A stretch of 64,000 nucleotides of DNA from Acidobacteriota bacterium (GTDB lineage: Bacteria > Acidobacteriota > Terriglobia > Bryobacterales > Bryobacteraceae), in assembly GCA_016213775.1 (NCBI GenBank), contig JACQZR010000248.1, positions 1 to 64,000 on the forward strand, given 5' to 3'. Position numbers and translations under genes: made by a program. The notes under the pieces are model-generated. The model made no database searches. It was not told the origin of the DNA and worked only from the letters and a program-made list of their open reading frames with translations. Each line of letters opens with the position of its first letter. Within the stretch, counting starts at the first letter, position 1. Below are positions 18,571 through 27,385 of the stretch, piece after piece.

Positions 18571-19512
18571 ATGCCTGCACAGCCCGTCGGCCAGGAACGA
18601 TTTCTCTCACCCAGAGATTTCGTTTTCCATGCCGATGCCTCGAAATGGCTGTGGTCCCGTGAAGAAGCCGAACAGTACACCCGCTGGCTCGCCACTTCGC
18701 ACTACGAGAATTTCCACGTCGTCAGTTTCCTGTTGCCCAAGAAGCTACACCAGGATTTCTTCAACGTCTATGCGTTCTGCCGCTGGTCCGACGACCTCGG
18801 AGACGAAATCGGCAATACTACCGAGAGCCTCCGCCTCTTGGCTTGGTGGCGCGCCGAACTCGAAGGCATGTACGCCGGCCTGGTCCGTCATCCCGTCTTC
18901 ACCGCCCTCGAAGGCACTGTCAAGAACCACGCGCTCCCCATGGAGCCCTTCGCCGATCTCATCAGCGCCTTTGAACAGGACCAGACCGTCACTCGCTACC
19001 GCACCTGGACCGAGCTGTTTCAGTACTGCCGCTATTCCGCCAATCCCGTTGGCCGGCTGGTCCTCTATCTCTGCGGCTACCGCGACGCCGAACGCCAGCA
19101 ACTCTCTGACTACACTTGCACCGCCCTCCAGCTCGCCAACTTTTGGCAGGACGTCACCGTCGACCTGGAAAAGGATCGAGTCTACATCCCGATCGAGGTC
19201 ATGGAGCAGTACGGCTACACCATCGCCGAATTGTATGCCCGCCGATTCACCCCCGAGTTTCGCGAAGTGCTTCGCGAGGTCTGCGAAAAGACCCGCGAAC
19301 TGTTCGACAAAGGCCTCCCGCTCCCGCGCATGGTCGACAAACGTCTCGCCGTCGATCTCGAGCTCTTCAGCCGCGGCGGACTCAAGGTCCTCGAAAAAAT
19401 CTCCGAGCTCGACTACAACGTTCTCGCCCAGCGCCCGGTCGTGACCAAGACAGAACGTGCCGCGCTGCTGGTCAAAACACTACTTCACGTAGCCTTTTCC
19501 ATTGCCGCATGA
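18571..19512 (+). CDS. hpnC: Squalene synthase HpnC (presqualene diphosphate to hydroxysqualene)
   Basis: The 313-residue protein is a head-to-head prenyl synthase homologue. The first aspartate-rich motif is FCRWSDDLGDE and the second is ANFWQDVTVDLEKDRVYIP, both diphosphate/Mg2+ binding. In the three-enzyme route HpnD joins two farnesyl diphosphates to presqualene diphosphate, HpnC makes hydroxysqualene, and HpnE reduces it. The N-terminal TRWLATSHYENFHVVSFLLP is typical of HpnC and separates it from HpnD. The stop overlaps the hpnD start by four bases (ATGA). Confidence 0.93.
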   Translation: MPAQPVGQERFLSPRDFVFHADASKWLWSREEAEQYTRWLATSHYENFHVVSFLLPKKLHQDFFNVYAFCRWSDDLGDEIGNTTESLRLLAWWRAELEGMYAGLVRHPVFTALEGTVKNHALPMEPFADLISAFEQDQTVTRYRTWTELFQYCRYSANPVGRLVLYLCGYRDAERQQLSDYTCTALQLANFWQDVTVDLEKDRVYIPIEVMEQYGYTIAELYARRFTPEFREVLREVCEKTRELFDKGLPLPRMVDKRLAVDLELFSRGGLKVLEKISELDYNVLAQRPVVTKTERAALLVKTLLHVAFSIAA

Positions 19513-20354
19513 CAGCGCTCGATGAGTCCTACCGCTGGTGCGCCGGCGTGGCCCGCAGCCGCGCCAAGAACTTCTACCCGTCGTTTCTTCTGCTCGATTC
19601 CACCCGGCGCCGATCCATGTGCGCTGTCTACGCCTTCATGCGCATCTGCGACGATTTGAGCGACGAGCCCGGCGAGAAACAGCGATCGGCGTTTCAGGAT
19701 TGGCGAGCCCAGATGTCCGATGCGGTGGAAGGCCGCGCCCTCAGCCGTCACCTCGTCTGGCCCGCACTCCACGACACAGTCACCCGCTACCGCATCCCGT
19801 CCCAATACCTCCACCATATGATTGACGGTGTCGAGTCCGACATTGATTTCCAGACCATTGAGACTTTCGAGCAGTTGTATCAGTACTGCTACCGCGTCGC
19901 CTCGGTCGTGGGACTCATGGTCGTGCACATCCTTGGTTACCAGCGGCCCGAAGCGTTGCCGCTTGCCGAGCAATGCGGTGTCGCCTTCCAACTGACCAAC
20001 ATCCTTCGTGACGTGAAGGAGGATTTCTTCAACGGCCGCGTCTATCTCCCGCTAAAGGACCTCAAGACATTCGGCGTCGCCGACTCCGACCTTGCCGGTG
20101 ACCGCGTGTCCCCCGAACTCCGCCGTCTTCTCGCTTATGAGGCCTCGCGTGCCCGCGGCTACTACCGCGAATCCGCCCCTCTGATCGACATGGTGGAACC
20201 AGCCGGACGTCCCATGCTGCGCGCCATCATCGCCATCTATTCTCGTCTCCTCGAACGCATTGAAGCCGCCGACTACGAAGTGCTATCGCAACGCCTCTCG
20301 GTCCCGGGAATGGAGAAGATATGGATCCTCGCCAAAGCCGCGGTAGGTCGTTAA
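19509..20354 (+). CDS. hpnD: Presqualene diphosphate synthase HpnD
   Basis: The 281-residue protein begins WCAGVARSRAKNFYPSFLLL, typical of phytoene/squalene synthases. The two metal-binding motifs are RICDDLSDE and LTNILRDVKEDFFNGRVYLP. HpnD condenses two farnesyl diphosphate molecules to presqualene diphosphate. The true start is ATG 19509, four-base overlapped with the hpnC stop; an upstream open stretch in this frame is only the shadow of hpnC. It is the last recognisable hopanoid gene here: hpnE does not follow, the next gene being iscR after a 177-base regulatory region. Confidence 0.93.
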   Translation: MTALDESYRWCAGVARSRAKNFYPSFLLLDSTRRRSMCAVYAFMRICDDLSDEPGEKQRSAFQDWRAQMSDAVEGRALSRHLVWPALHDTVTRYRIPSQYLHHMIDGVESDIDFQTIETFEQLYQYCYRVASVVGLMVVHILGYQRPEALPLAEQCGVAFQLTNILRDVKEDFFNGRVYLPLKDLKTFGVADSDLAGDRVSPELRRLLAYEASRARGYYRESAPLIDMVEPAGRPMLRAIIAIYSRLLERIEAADYEVLSQRLSVPGMEKIWILAKAAVGR

Positions 20355-20400
20355 CGCCGCCCTCCACCCTCACGATTCCACCTCGCGAGGCTACCACTCA

Positions 20401-20472
20401 GGGCACAATTTTGCCCGTTCCCTGAATATACGACCTTTCCGGTCGTACCATATGCGACAATTTTGGTCGTAC
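20401..20472. promoter_or_regulatory. Array of inverted repeats upstream of the isc promoter
   Basis: Three related elements lie in the hpnD-iscR gap. GGGCA...TGCCC (20401-20416) surrounds CAATTT. TACGACC (20429-20435) and GGTCGTA (20441-20447) form a perfect seven-base inverted repeat with a five-base centre. A further GGTCGTAC recurs at 20465-20472, preceded by CGACAATTTT, echoing the CACAATTTT of the first element 52 bases upstream. These could be binding sites for IscR or another regulator; the first could instead be a weak hpnD terminator. The binding protein is unknown. Confidence 0.45.
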
Positions 20473-20477
20473 ACCTA

Positions 20478-20521
20478 TTGACCTCCACCGGTCCGAGGGG
20501 TATAACAGATATAGGACCGGT
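20478..20521 (+). promoter_or_regulatory. isc operon promoter overlapped by an eight-base inverted repeat
   Basis: TTGACC at 20478-20483 and TATAAC at 20501-20506 are separated by exactly 17 bases, a very good sigma70-type promoter. ACCGGTCC (20487-20494, inside the spacer) and GGACCGGT (20514-20521, just downstream of the -10) are a perfect eight-base inverted repeat flanking the -10. A repressor bound there would block the promoter, fitting autoregulation by IscR, whose ATG begins at 20532. Confidence 0.7.
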
Positions 20522-20531
20522 TAAGTCGCAT

Positions 20532-21020
20532 ATGCTGAAGCTCACAAAAAAGGCTGACTACGGGTTGATTGCTCTGAAGCATCTCTCGATTACCGCCACG
20601 GGCTCGGCCTCCGCCAAGGAGATCGCCGACAGCTACAGCATCCCCCTGCCTCTGCTCGCCAAAGTCCTCCAGAAGCTCGCCAAGCAAGGCTTCCTCCGTT
20701 CCGAGCAGGGGACCAACGGCGGTTACCGCCTCGCCCGGGCAGCGGCACGCATTAACGCCCTTGAGGTCATCCGCGCCATCGACGGCCCTATTATTCTCAC
20801 CAGTTGCTTCACCGCCCATGGCGCCTGCGGCCTATCCGACCGCTGCAATGTTCGCGAACCGCTCCGCAGGATTCACGAAGGAATCCTCGGCCTCCTCGAA
20901 AGCATCTCAATAGCCGACATGTCCAGCGACGACCCTGACTCGCGCCTTTACGAAATCCCGATTTCATCCCCGGCCGGCGGACTCACAGCCGCAGCCCCGC
21001 ATTTGCAGGAGACAGTATGA
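20532..21020 (+). CDS. iscR: Rrf2-family [Fe-S] cluster regulator IscR
   Basis: The protein starts [19 protein letters not shown], the Rrf2 winged-helix N-terminus, with the recognition region [20 protein letters not shown] and wing [12 protein letters not shown]. Three cysteines ([16 protein letters not shown], spacing C-x6-C-x5-C) match the cluster ligands of IscR. It would sense cluster status and control the operon that it heads. ATG 20532 is chosen because the domain begins there; the frame is open 69 bases further up but that stretch is promoter. The C-terminus, about 30 residues after the cysteines, is Pro/Ala-rich and not conserved. The stop overlaps iscS by four bases. Confidence 0.92.
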   Translation: MLKLTKKADYGLIALKHLSITATGSASAKEIADSYSIPLPLLAKVLQKLAKQGFLRSEQGTNGGYRLARAAARINALEVIRAIDGPIILTSCFTAHGACGLSDRCNVREPLRRIHEGILGLLESISIADMSSDDPDSRLYEIPISSPAGGLTAAAPHLQETV

Positions 21021-22231
21021 ATTTCCCAATTTACATGGACTATCACGCCACCACGCCGCTGGACCAGCGCGTGCTCGACGGGATGATGCCCTACATGACT
21101 TCTAAGTTCGGCAACGCCGCCAGCCGCAACCACTCGTTCGGTTGGGAAGCCGAAGAGGCCGTGGAAACGGCGCGAAAACAAATCGCCTCTCTCATCGGCG
21201 CAACAGCCAAGGAAATCGTATTCACCTCCGGTGCAACCGAATCGAATAACCTCGCCCTCAAAGGCGTCGCGGAGATGTACGCCGAGCGCGGCAACCATAT
21301 CATTACCGCCTCCACTGAGCACAAAGCGACTTTGGACACCTGCAAACGCCTGGAAAAACACGGCTGCCGCATCACCATCCTCCCGGTTATGGCCGACGGT
21401 CTGATCGACCTCGACATGCTCCGAGAGGCCATCACTGAGAAAACGATCCTGATCTCCATCATGTATGCCAACAACGAGATTGGCGTCGTCCAGCCCATCG
21501 CGGAAATCGGTAGAATTGCAAAGGAAAAGGGCGTCCTCTTTCACACGGACGCCGTCCAGGCCACCGGCAAAATCCCCGTCGACGTGACCAAAGACAACAT
21601 CGACATGCTCTCGCTCAGCGGCCACAAGATCTACGGGCCCAAAGGCGTCGGCGCGCTCTACGTCCGCCGCCGTAACCCTCGCGTCCAGCTTACCGCCCAA
21701 ATGGATGGCGGCGGGCATGAACGCGGCATGCGCTCGGGTACTCTCAACGTACCCGGCATCGTGGGACTCGGCAAAGCGTGCGAGATTTGCCGCGACGAGA
21801 TGCCCACCGAATCCAAGCGCCTCGCCGCCCTGCGCGACAAGCTCAAAAGCGCCCTGCTGGCGAACTTAGACGAAACCTACGTCAACGGCTCCATCGAGCA
21901 CCGCTTGCCGAATAACTTGAACATCTCTTTCGCCTATGTCGAGGGCGAATCGCTGCTCATGGGCATCAACGACGTCGCCGTATCTTCGGGTTCCGCCTGC
22001 ACGTCCGCAACACTCGAACCGAGCTATGTACTCAAGGCCCTCGGCGCAGGCGACGACCTCGCCCACTCCTCCATCCGCTTCGGTCTGGGCCGTTTTACCA
22101 CCGAAGAAGAAATCGATTACGTAATCGGAAAAGTAACTGAGGTCGTAAAGAAGCTCCGTGAACTCTCACCTCTCTACGACATGTTCAAAGAAGGCATAGA
22201 CCTGAGCAAAGTCCAATGGACCGCACACTAA
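21017..22231 (+). CDS. iscS: Cysteine desulfurase IscS
   Basis: IscS takes sulfur from cysteine for Fe-S cluster assembly using PLP. The PLP lysine is Lys204 in [13 protein letters not shown]. The catalytic Cys328 lies in [19 protein letters not shown], the same position as in the E. coli enzyme. [11 protein letters not shown] provides the conserved active-site histidine. The length of 404 residues is standard, and the C-terminal tail ([15 protein letters not shown]) that contacts IscU is intact. It overlaps iscR by four bases. Confidence 0.97.
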   Translation: MNFPIYMDYHATTPLDQRVLDGMMPYMTSKFGNAASRNHSFGWEAEEAVETARKQIASLIGATAKEIVFTSGATESNNLALKGVAEMYAERGNHIITASTEHKATLDTCKRLEKHGCRITILPVMADGLIDLDMLREAITEKTILISIMYANNEIGVVQPIAEIGRIAKEKGVLFHTDAVQATGKIPVDVTKDNIDMLSLSGHKIYGPKGVGALYVRRRNPRVQLTAQMDGGGHERGMRSGTLNVPGIVGLGKACEICRDEMPTESKRLAALRDKLKSALLANLDETYVNGSIEHRLPNNLNISFAYVEGESLLMGINDVAVSSGSACTSATLEPSYVLKALGAGDDLAHSSIRFGLGRFTTEEEIDYVIGKVTEVVKKLRELSPLYDMFKEGIDLSKVQWTAH

Positions 22232-22249
22232 CAAGGGAAAGGAACAATT

Positions 22250-22654
22250 ATGGCCTACTCGAATAAAGTTCTGGATCACTACAACAACCCCCGCAACGTC
22301 GGCACACTCGACAAGTTCGATCCCAACGTCGGCACGGGCATGGTCGGCGCTCCCGAATGCGGCGACGTGATGAAGCTTCAGGTGAAGGTCAACCCCATCA
22401 CCGGCATAATTGAAGACGCCAAGTTCAAAACCTTCGGCTGCGGGTCCGCCATCGCCTCTTCGTCACTGGCAACTGAAATGTTGAAAGGCAAAACCATCGA
22501 CGAGGCACTGGAAATCAAGAATACCGAAATCGTGAACGAACTGGCCCTCCCCCCGGTGAAAATCCACTGCTCGGTGCTTGCGGAGGATGCCATAAAGGCA
22601 GCCATAACCGACTACAAGAAGAAAGTGGTGCCCGAAACAGCCCAAGCAGTATAG
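22250..22654 (+). CDS. iscU: Fe-S cluster scaffold IscU
   Basis: This 134-residue scaffold keeps all cluster ligands: Cys37 with Asp39 in PECGDVM, Cys64 in TFGCGSAIA, and Cys107 with His106 in KIHCSVL. The HscA-recognition motif LPPVK is exactly conserved at residues 100-104, which agrees with the hscB and hscA genes in the operon. A GGGAAAGGAA ribosome-binding stretch precedes the ATG. A small hairpin spans the stop codon. Confidence 0.97.
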   Translation: MAYSNKVLDHYNNPRNVGTLDKFDPNVGTGMVGAPECGDVMKLQVKVNPITGIIEDAKFKTFGCGSAIASSSLATEMLKGKTIDEALEIKNTEIVNELALPPVKIHCSVLAEDAIKAAITDYKKKVVPETAQAV

Positions 22655-22692
22655 GCTGCTTTTGCGCTTTTGCGGCCTGCTTTGCGTTTTTT
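22644..22692 (+). terminator. Weak attenuator-like hairpin and short tandem repeat between iscU and iscA
   Basis: AAGCAG (22644-22649) and CTGCTT (22656-22661) form a six-base stem whose loop contains the iscU stop codon. Right after come two perfect copies of CTTTTGCG (22659-22666 and 22667-22674), a degenerate third CTTTGCG (22680-22686), and a run of six T. The stem is too short for a strong terminator, but partial termination or RNA processing here could lower iscA-hscBA expression relative to iscSU. Confidence 0.3.
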
Positions 22693-22733
22693 CGTTAAAC
22701 CTGTGCTAACCAAATTTGTTGGAGCTAAGTAAA

Positions 22734-23081
22734 ATGTCAACCGTAGCCATACAACCCGCCGTTCAAGTTACCCCGAAGGCCGTAGCCAAAATCCGCGCCG
22801 CCTTCGCCCGCGAGGGAGTCAGCGAGGGTGGTCTCCGTCTCGGCGTTCTGGGCGGCGGCTGCTCCGGCCTCAGCTATCAATTCAAGTTCGAACCTAAGTG
22901 CCGCCCCACTGACCATGTCTTTGACTACGACGGCGTCAAGGTTTTCATCGACCCGAAAAGCATGGTCTTCCTCGATGGCATGACCCTCGATTGGAAGGAC
23001 TCTCTCATCCAATCCGGCTTTGTTTTCGAAAACCCGCACGCCAAGCGCAGTTGCGGCTGCGGAACCAGCTTCTCCGCCTAA
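22734..23081 (+). CDS. iscA: A-type Fe-S carrier IscA
   Basis: The 115-residue protein has the three cluster cysteines of A-type carriers: Cys43 in LGGGCSGLSYQF, and Cys107 and Cys109 in the C-terminal SCGCGTSF. GGAG at 22721-22724 nine bases before ATG 22734 fixes the start; a TTG 18 bases earlier is rejected. A-type proteins pass clusters from IscU to client apoproteins. The protein could be called ErpA-like by sequence, but its place in the isc operon favours IscA. It is followed four bases later by hscB. Confidence 0.93.
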   Translation: MSTVAIQPAVQVTPKAVAKIRAAFAREGVSEGGLRLGVLGGGCSGLSYQFKFEPKCRPTDHVFDYDGVKVFIDPKSMVFLDGMTLDWKDSLIQSGFVFENPHAKRSCGCGTSFSA

Positions 23082-23085
23082 GTCC

Positions 23086-23610
23086 ATGCCAGTCTCGAAC
23101 GACTACTACGGGTTCTTCGGCATCCCCCGCAGACTCGCTCTCGATACCTCTGTCTTGCAGAAGCGCTTCTATGAACTCAGCCGCCAGTATCATCCCGACC
23201 GTTTCGCCCGCAAAGCGGCGTCCGAGAGGCTCCAGGCTGAAGAGTCCACCGCCATCCTCAATGACGGCTACCGCATCCTCAAGGACCCCGTCTCACGGGC
23301 CGAGTATGTCCTCAAGCAGGAAGGCTTCGATATCGGCGAACAAAGGTCCAAGGACGTTCCTCCCGAACTGCTCGAGGAAGTCTTCGAATTCAACATGGCA
23401 TTGGAAGACCCCGATGCCGACTTAGAAGGGTTTAAGACTCGTTTCGCCGCCATGCGCGAAGAGATCGACTCCAAGCTCCAGTCTCTCTTCGCACAATATG
23501 ATTCCAGCCCTGATAAGTCGAACCTCCTGCAAATCCGTAATATTCTGAACCGCCGCCGCTATATCCGCAATCTCATTAACCAGGCGGACAAGGTCCATCA
23601 ACATGCCTAA
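23086..23610 (+). CDS. hscB: Co-chaperone HscB (J-domain)
   Basis: The 174-residue protein has an N-terminal J-domain with the essential HPD tripeptide at residues 36-38 (RQYHPDRFA). The C-terminal helical bundle ([19 protein letters not shown]) typically binds IscU. HscB brings IscU to HscA and stimulates its ATPase. ATG 23086 is used because the J-domain starts right after it. The end overlaps hscA by eight bases. Confidence 0.94.
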   Translation: MPVSNDYYGFFGIPRRLALDTSVLQKRFYELSRQYHPDRFARKAASERLQAEESTAILNDGYRILKDPVSRAEYVLKQEGFDIGEQRSKDVPPELLEEVFEFNMALEDPDADLEGFKTRFAAMREEIDSKLQSLFAQYDSSPDKSNLLQIRNILNRRRYIRNLINQADKVHQHA

Positions 23611-25456
23611 CGTCTTCGAAATCGACTTCGGCGAACACCGCAAATCCACCATCGTCGGCATCGACCTCGGTACCACCAACTCACTTGTCGCCTTCATGGA
23701 TCTCACGGGACCAAAGGTCATCCCCGGCGTCGACGGCTCCAACATCGTACCCAGCGTCGTCTCCCTCAGCGCCGCCAATGGTTATGTAGTGGGCAATGCA
23801 GCCCGCCGCCTCCTAATCGACCAGCCGGAGCGCACCGTCTACTCAGTGAAGCGACTCATGGGCCGCGGCGTAGCTGATGTCAAAGACGAACTGGGCCTCT
23901 TCCCCTTCCGCGTTGCACCGGACAGCGAGCAGGTAATCAAACTCCAACTCGGCGACAGGCTCCTCACCCCGTCCGAAATCTCCGCCCAGGTTTTGCTCCA
24001 ACTCAAGCGCAATGCCGAAGCCAACCTCGGCCATCCCATCGCGCAAGCCGTCATCACCGTCCCGGCCTACTTTAATGATGCCCAGCGGCAGGCCACCAAA
24101 GACGCCGGCCGCCTCGCCGGCCTCGAAGTCCTCCGTCTGGTCAACGAACCCACCGCGGCTTCACTCGCCTACGGCCTCGACAAGCGGCAGAATGGCGTCG
24201 TCGCCGTCTACGACCTCGGCGGCGGCACGTTCGATATCTCGATTCTCCGGCTGCACGACGGCATCTTCGAAGTGCTCGCCACCAATGGCGACACCCACCT
24301 TGGCGGAGACGACATCGACAACCGTCTCCTCAGGATCGCCCTTGAAGATATCGGCACCGAGTGGCACGAAGACCTCTCCCACAACGGGGAGGCCGTGCAG
24401 CTCCTGCGCCGCGCCGTCATTGACGCGAAAGAGCAGCTCTCCTCCGCGCCGGCGGTCAGCGTGACCTTCGAGTACCACGGCCACACCTACCACCGCACCA
24501 TCACGCGCGACCTCTTTGAAGGCCTCATCCGCGACATCGTCGACCGTACTCTCGGCCCGTGCCGTCAGTGCCTCCAGGACTCCGGCCTCACCGTCGATCG
24601 AATCGACGAAGTCGTGATGGTCGGGGGCTCCACGCGCATCCCAATGGTCCGCTCCGCCGTCGAGCAGCTTTTCAAGGCCAAGCCGCACACCGAGCTCAAC
24701 CCCGATGAAGTGGTCGCCCTCGGAGCAGCCGTGCAGGCCGGCATCCTCTCTGGCCAGGTGGAGGACAAGCTCCTGCTCGACGTCACCCCGCTCTCGCTCG
24801 GGATCGAAACCATGGGCGGAGTCGTCTCCAAAATCATCCAGCGCAACTCGACGATTCCCGCCAGCGCCAGGGAAACCTTCACCACCGGCGTCGACGGCCA
24901 GACCAATGTTCTGATCCACGTGCTGCAGGGCGAACGCGAGCTCGTCACCGACTGCCGTTCGCTAGCCCGCTTCGAGCTCAAAGGCATCGAGCCCATGCCC
25001 GCCGGCGCCGCCCGCATCGAAGTGAAGTTCCTGATCGATGCCAATGGCATCCTCAGCGTCACCGCCCGCGACGGCCGCACCGGCTATGAAACCAGCGTCG
25101 AAGTGAAGCCCAGCTACGGCCTCACAGAAGACCAGGTGGAGGCGATGATCAAGGAGTCCATCGAGAAAGCTGAGGATGACTTCCGCGAACGCCAGCTCCG
25201 AGAAGCCCGCCTCGAAGCCGACACCATCATGGCCGCCACCCGCAAGGCTAAGGAGAACGAGGCCTGGCGCGACCTTTCCGACGAGGAGCGCGCCCGCATC
25301 GATCTTCTCTACAACCACCTGCTGCTCGCCTACCACCACAACAACTACGACCTGATCCTCAGCAAGATCCACGAGCTCAACGAAGCAACAGTGGGTCTGG
25401 CCGAGAACATGATGAACTCTGCCGTCCGCGCCGCCCTCAAAGGCACTCACGTATAG
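23603..25456 (+). CDS. hscA: Fe-S assembly Hsp70 chaperone HscA
   Basis: The 617-residue Hsp70 has the phosphate-binding loop [29 protein letters not shown] and [14 protein letters not shown] in the nucleotide-binding domain, then a complete substrate-binding domain. [23 protein letters not shown] marks the linker and its start. HscA pulls on the LPPVK motif of IscU to release clusters. Its length and operon position identify HscA rather than DnaK. The expected next gene, ferredoxin, is missing and an unrelated ATPase gene begins eight bases later. Confidence 0.95.
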   Translation: MPNVFEIDFGEHRKSTIVGIDLGTTNSLVAFMDLTGPKVIPGVDGSNIVPSVVSLSAANGYVVGNAARRLLIDQPERTVYSVKRLMGRGVADVKDELGLFPFRVAPDSEQVIKLQLGDRLLTPSEISAQVLLQLKRNAEANLGHPIAQAVITVPAYFNDAQRQATKDAGRLAGLEVLRLVNEPTAASLAYGLDKRQNGVVAVYDLGGGTFDISILRLHDGIFEVLATNGDTHLGGDDIDNRLLRIALEDIGTEWHEDLSHNGEAVQLLRRAVIDAKEQLSSAPAVSVTFEYHGHTYHRTITRDLFEGLIRDIVDRTLGPCRQCLQDSGLTVDRIDEVVMVGGSTRIPMVRSAVEQLFKAKPHTELNPDEVVALGAAVQAGILSGQVEDKLLLDVTPLSLGIETMGGVVSKIIQRNSTIPASARETFTTGVDGQTNVLIHVLQGERELVTDCRSLARFELKGIEPMPAGAARIEVKFLIDANGILSVTARDGRTGYETSVEVKPSYGLTEDQVEAMIKESIEKAEDDFRERQLREARLEADTIMAATRKAKENEAWRDLSDEERARIDLLYNHLLLAYHHNNYDLILSKIHELNEATVGLAENMMNSAVRAALKGTHV

Positions 25457-25464
25457 TAGGTGGT

Positions 25465-26571
25465 ATGATCACCGGAATCCGGATCAAGAACTACCGGGGC
25501 ATCCGCGACTCAGGACAAATAGCGATGGGTCCCTTCCATGTCTTGATCGGCGCGAATGGAAGCGGCAAGAGTACCTTTCTTGATGCCTTTGAGTTCATCA
25601 AAGACTGTATTCAGATCGGTGCCTTGGGCGCGATGAAGAAGCGCGGAACAGCGTTTGAAGACATGACTTTCGGCCGGCGCGGAGGCGCCATCGTTATCCG
25701 CGTGGACTTGAATCTCGATATCGAGCTTTCCTACCAATTCTCTTTGGTCCCTGACTCATCCGCAGGGGTTCGCGTTGACCGCGAAACCCTGCTGGCTCCT
25801 GACCAGGAAATCATAGCCCGAGATCGGGACGGACATTCGCGGTTCTTTGAGCCCCGCCAAGCCCTTTCCTTCACGTTTCCTGCAGGTCAGTTGGCACTAG
25901 CACACACTCCACAGGACTTCTCTGCGCTGCCAATAGCCAACAAAGCGGCCGCAGCCTTCGCATTTGGCATAACGTTAATAGATCTCTATGGCAAGGCTAT
26001 GCGTTGGCCATGGTCACCTCTTAGCCCGGATATCCTGCAGGCTGACGGGGGCAATCTCGCTCGCGTAGTAGGGCGGCTCAAACGAGAGGACCCCGCAGCC
26101 TTCCAGTTTTGGCTAGCCAATCTCCACTATGCGCTGGATGGCATTCAGGATGTTGGTTGGGCCAAGAGAGAAGCCGACAATTTCGAGTACATCACTATCA
26201 GGCAGGACAACGGGCTTGAATGCCCGAGTTGGTTACTAAGCGACGGCACTTTACGGACTCTTGCGCTCACCATTCTTCCTCACGTACCAATGGGCCCAGG
26301 CTTGCTCCTTGTCGAGGAGCCGGAGACTGGAGTACATCCCCGGGCCCTGGAAATCATCCTCGGCGCCTTGCAGGCAGTACCGGATCGCCAAGTGCTCGTA
26401 ACCACACAGTCACCGCTAGTGGTTCGCGACGTGGGCAAGGATTGTCTGCTCTGTTTCACACGTGACGAGGAAGGTATACATATTCGTGCCGGAAACGACC
26501 ATCCGGCTCTGGCAGATTGGGATGGCACTCCCGATCTGGAGACCGTTTTCGCTGCCAGAGTCCTTGGATGA
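25465..26571 (+). CDS. SMC/ABC-like AAA ATPase, probable defence-module subunit
   Basis: The 368-residue protein starts ITGIRIKNYRGIRDSGQI. The Walker A motif GANGSGKST is at residues 29-37, followed by an insert region of helices and strands. LLSDGTLRTLAL is the ABC-signature-like segment, LLLVEEPETGVHPRAL the Walker B with its glutamate, and VTTQSPLVV the switch region. This is the OLD/RecF-like 'AAA15/AAA21' class often paired with a nuclease or TOPRIM effector in phage defence systems. It overlaps the next gene by four bases. Its bases are less GC-rich than hscA before it, and codon use differs, suggesting transfer into the isc operon. Its role here is inferred. Confidence 0.8.
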   Translation: MITGIRIKNYRGIRDSGQIAMGPFHVLIGANGSGKSTFLDAFEFIKDCIQIGALGAMKKRGTAFEDMTFGRRGGAIVIRVDLNLDIELSYQFSLVPDSSAGVRVDRETLLAPDQEIIARDRDGHSRFFEPRQALSFTFPAGQLALAHTPQDFSALPIANKAAAAFAFGITLIDLYGKAMRWPWSPLSPDILQADGGNLARVVGRLKREDPAAFQFWLANLHYALDGIQDVGWAKREADNFEYITIRQDNGLECPSWLLSDGTLRTLALTILPHVPMGPGLLLVEEPETGVHPRALEIILGALQAVPDRQVLVTTQSPLVVRDVGKDCLLCFTRDEEGIHIRAGNDHPALADWDGTPDLETVFAARVLG

Positions 26572-27158
26572 GAGACCTCTTTGTCTATACCGCCGACGCG
26601 GACGCCGTGGCAGTCGTCCGAGTGGTCTTGGCAAAATGCCCGCTTACGCACAAGGTGGAACCCCACGAAGGCAGAGATTCGGGCATGATCAAGGACGGTC
26701 CGGAGACCATTCGCCGCAAGCTGCGTAAAGACGAATACGGAAAAGCTATTCTGCTCTGGGATCACCACGGTTCTGGCCGTGAGGCCACCCCCCCGCAGAA
26801 AGCAGAGCGTAACCTCGCCTTACGCTTGGAGTACTGCACCTGGAAGGACCGCTCAGCAGCCATTGTGGTTGTACCTGAGTTGGAAGAATGGCTTTGGCAG
26901 GATCCCCGCGCGATTGAACGATTCTATGGTTTGGACAGTGTTCACTTGACCGAGGCGGCAAAGCAAGCGATGAATCAGCCTAAAGAAGCTCTCGTCGCGG
27001 TTCATTACAAGGTGAGGCGTAAAGCGAAACTGCAGCCCGCCGATTTCGAGAAGCTCAGTACCCTTGCCAACCACCGCCTCTGGCGCAAGTGCCCGAGTTT
27101 CAACCGGTTTATGAACACCCTGGAAATGTGGTTCCCACACATTAAGGAGCGACAGTAA
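26568..27158 (+). CDS. Unknown protein, likely effector partner of the ATPase (DUF4276/TOPRIM-like architecture suspected)
   Basis: I do not recognise this 196-residue protein with certainty. It begins DLFVYTADADAVAVVRVVL, has an acidic strand end AILLWDHHGSGRE near the middle, then a long helix, then a strand IVVVPELEEWLWQD. That order (acidic N-terminal strand, D-containing strand, later E-x2-W-L segment) resembles DUF4276/TOPRIM-like nuclease proteins encoded beside AAA ATPases. The usual first glutamate is not obvious, so catalysis is unproven. The start ATG 26568 is coupled (ATGA) to the ATPase stop, and the stop is coupled (TAATG) to iscX. The pair moves as a unit in this reading. Confidence 0.65.
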   Translation: MRDLFVYTADADAVAVVRVVLAKCPLTHKVEPHEGRDSGMIKDGPETIRRKLRKDEYGKAILLWDHHGSGREATPPQKAERNLALRLEYCTWKDRSAAIVVVPELEEWLWQDPRAIERFYGLDSVHLTEAAKQAMNQPKEALVAVHYKVRRKAKLQPADFEKLSTLANHRLWRKCPSFNRFMNTLEMWFPHIKERQ

Positions 27159-27370
27159 TGCCCAAAATCACTTGGACCGACGCAGAAGATATCGCCATCG
27201 CCCTCTGCGACAAGTTCCCCGATCAGGACCCGCTCAAAGTCCGCTTCACTGACCTCCACACCTGGGTAACGGACCTGGAAGGCTTCGCCGACGACCCCGC
27301 CAAATCAAACGAGGCCAAACTGGAAGCCATCCAAATGGCATGGTACGAGGAGTGGAAGGACAACCAGTAG
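27158..27370 (+). CDS. iscX: IscX (YfhJ) Fe-S assembly protein
   Basis: The 70-residue acidic protein reads ITWTDAEDIAIALCDKFPD with VRFTDLHTWVTDLEGFADD and EAIQMAWYEEW, which matches IscX along its whole length. IscX is a small partner that binds IscS and iron and tunes cluster assembly. In gammaproteobacterial isc operons it follows hscA-fdx; here it follows the inserted ATPase module, so the original operon end is still in place. The start overlaps the preceding stop by one base (TAATG). Confidence 0.94.
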   Translation: MPKITWTDAEDIAIALCDKFPDQDPLKVRFTDLHTWVTDLEGFADDPAKSNEAKLEAIQMAWYEEWKDNQ

Positions 27371-27385
27371 ATCGACACCGGCGCC

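Noticed and set aside
18571-20354. hpnC and hpnD as a tandem duplication
   Set aside because: The two proteins carry different, family-specific motifs of HpnC and HpnD, so they are ancient paralogues.
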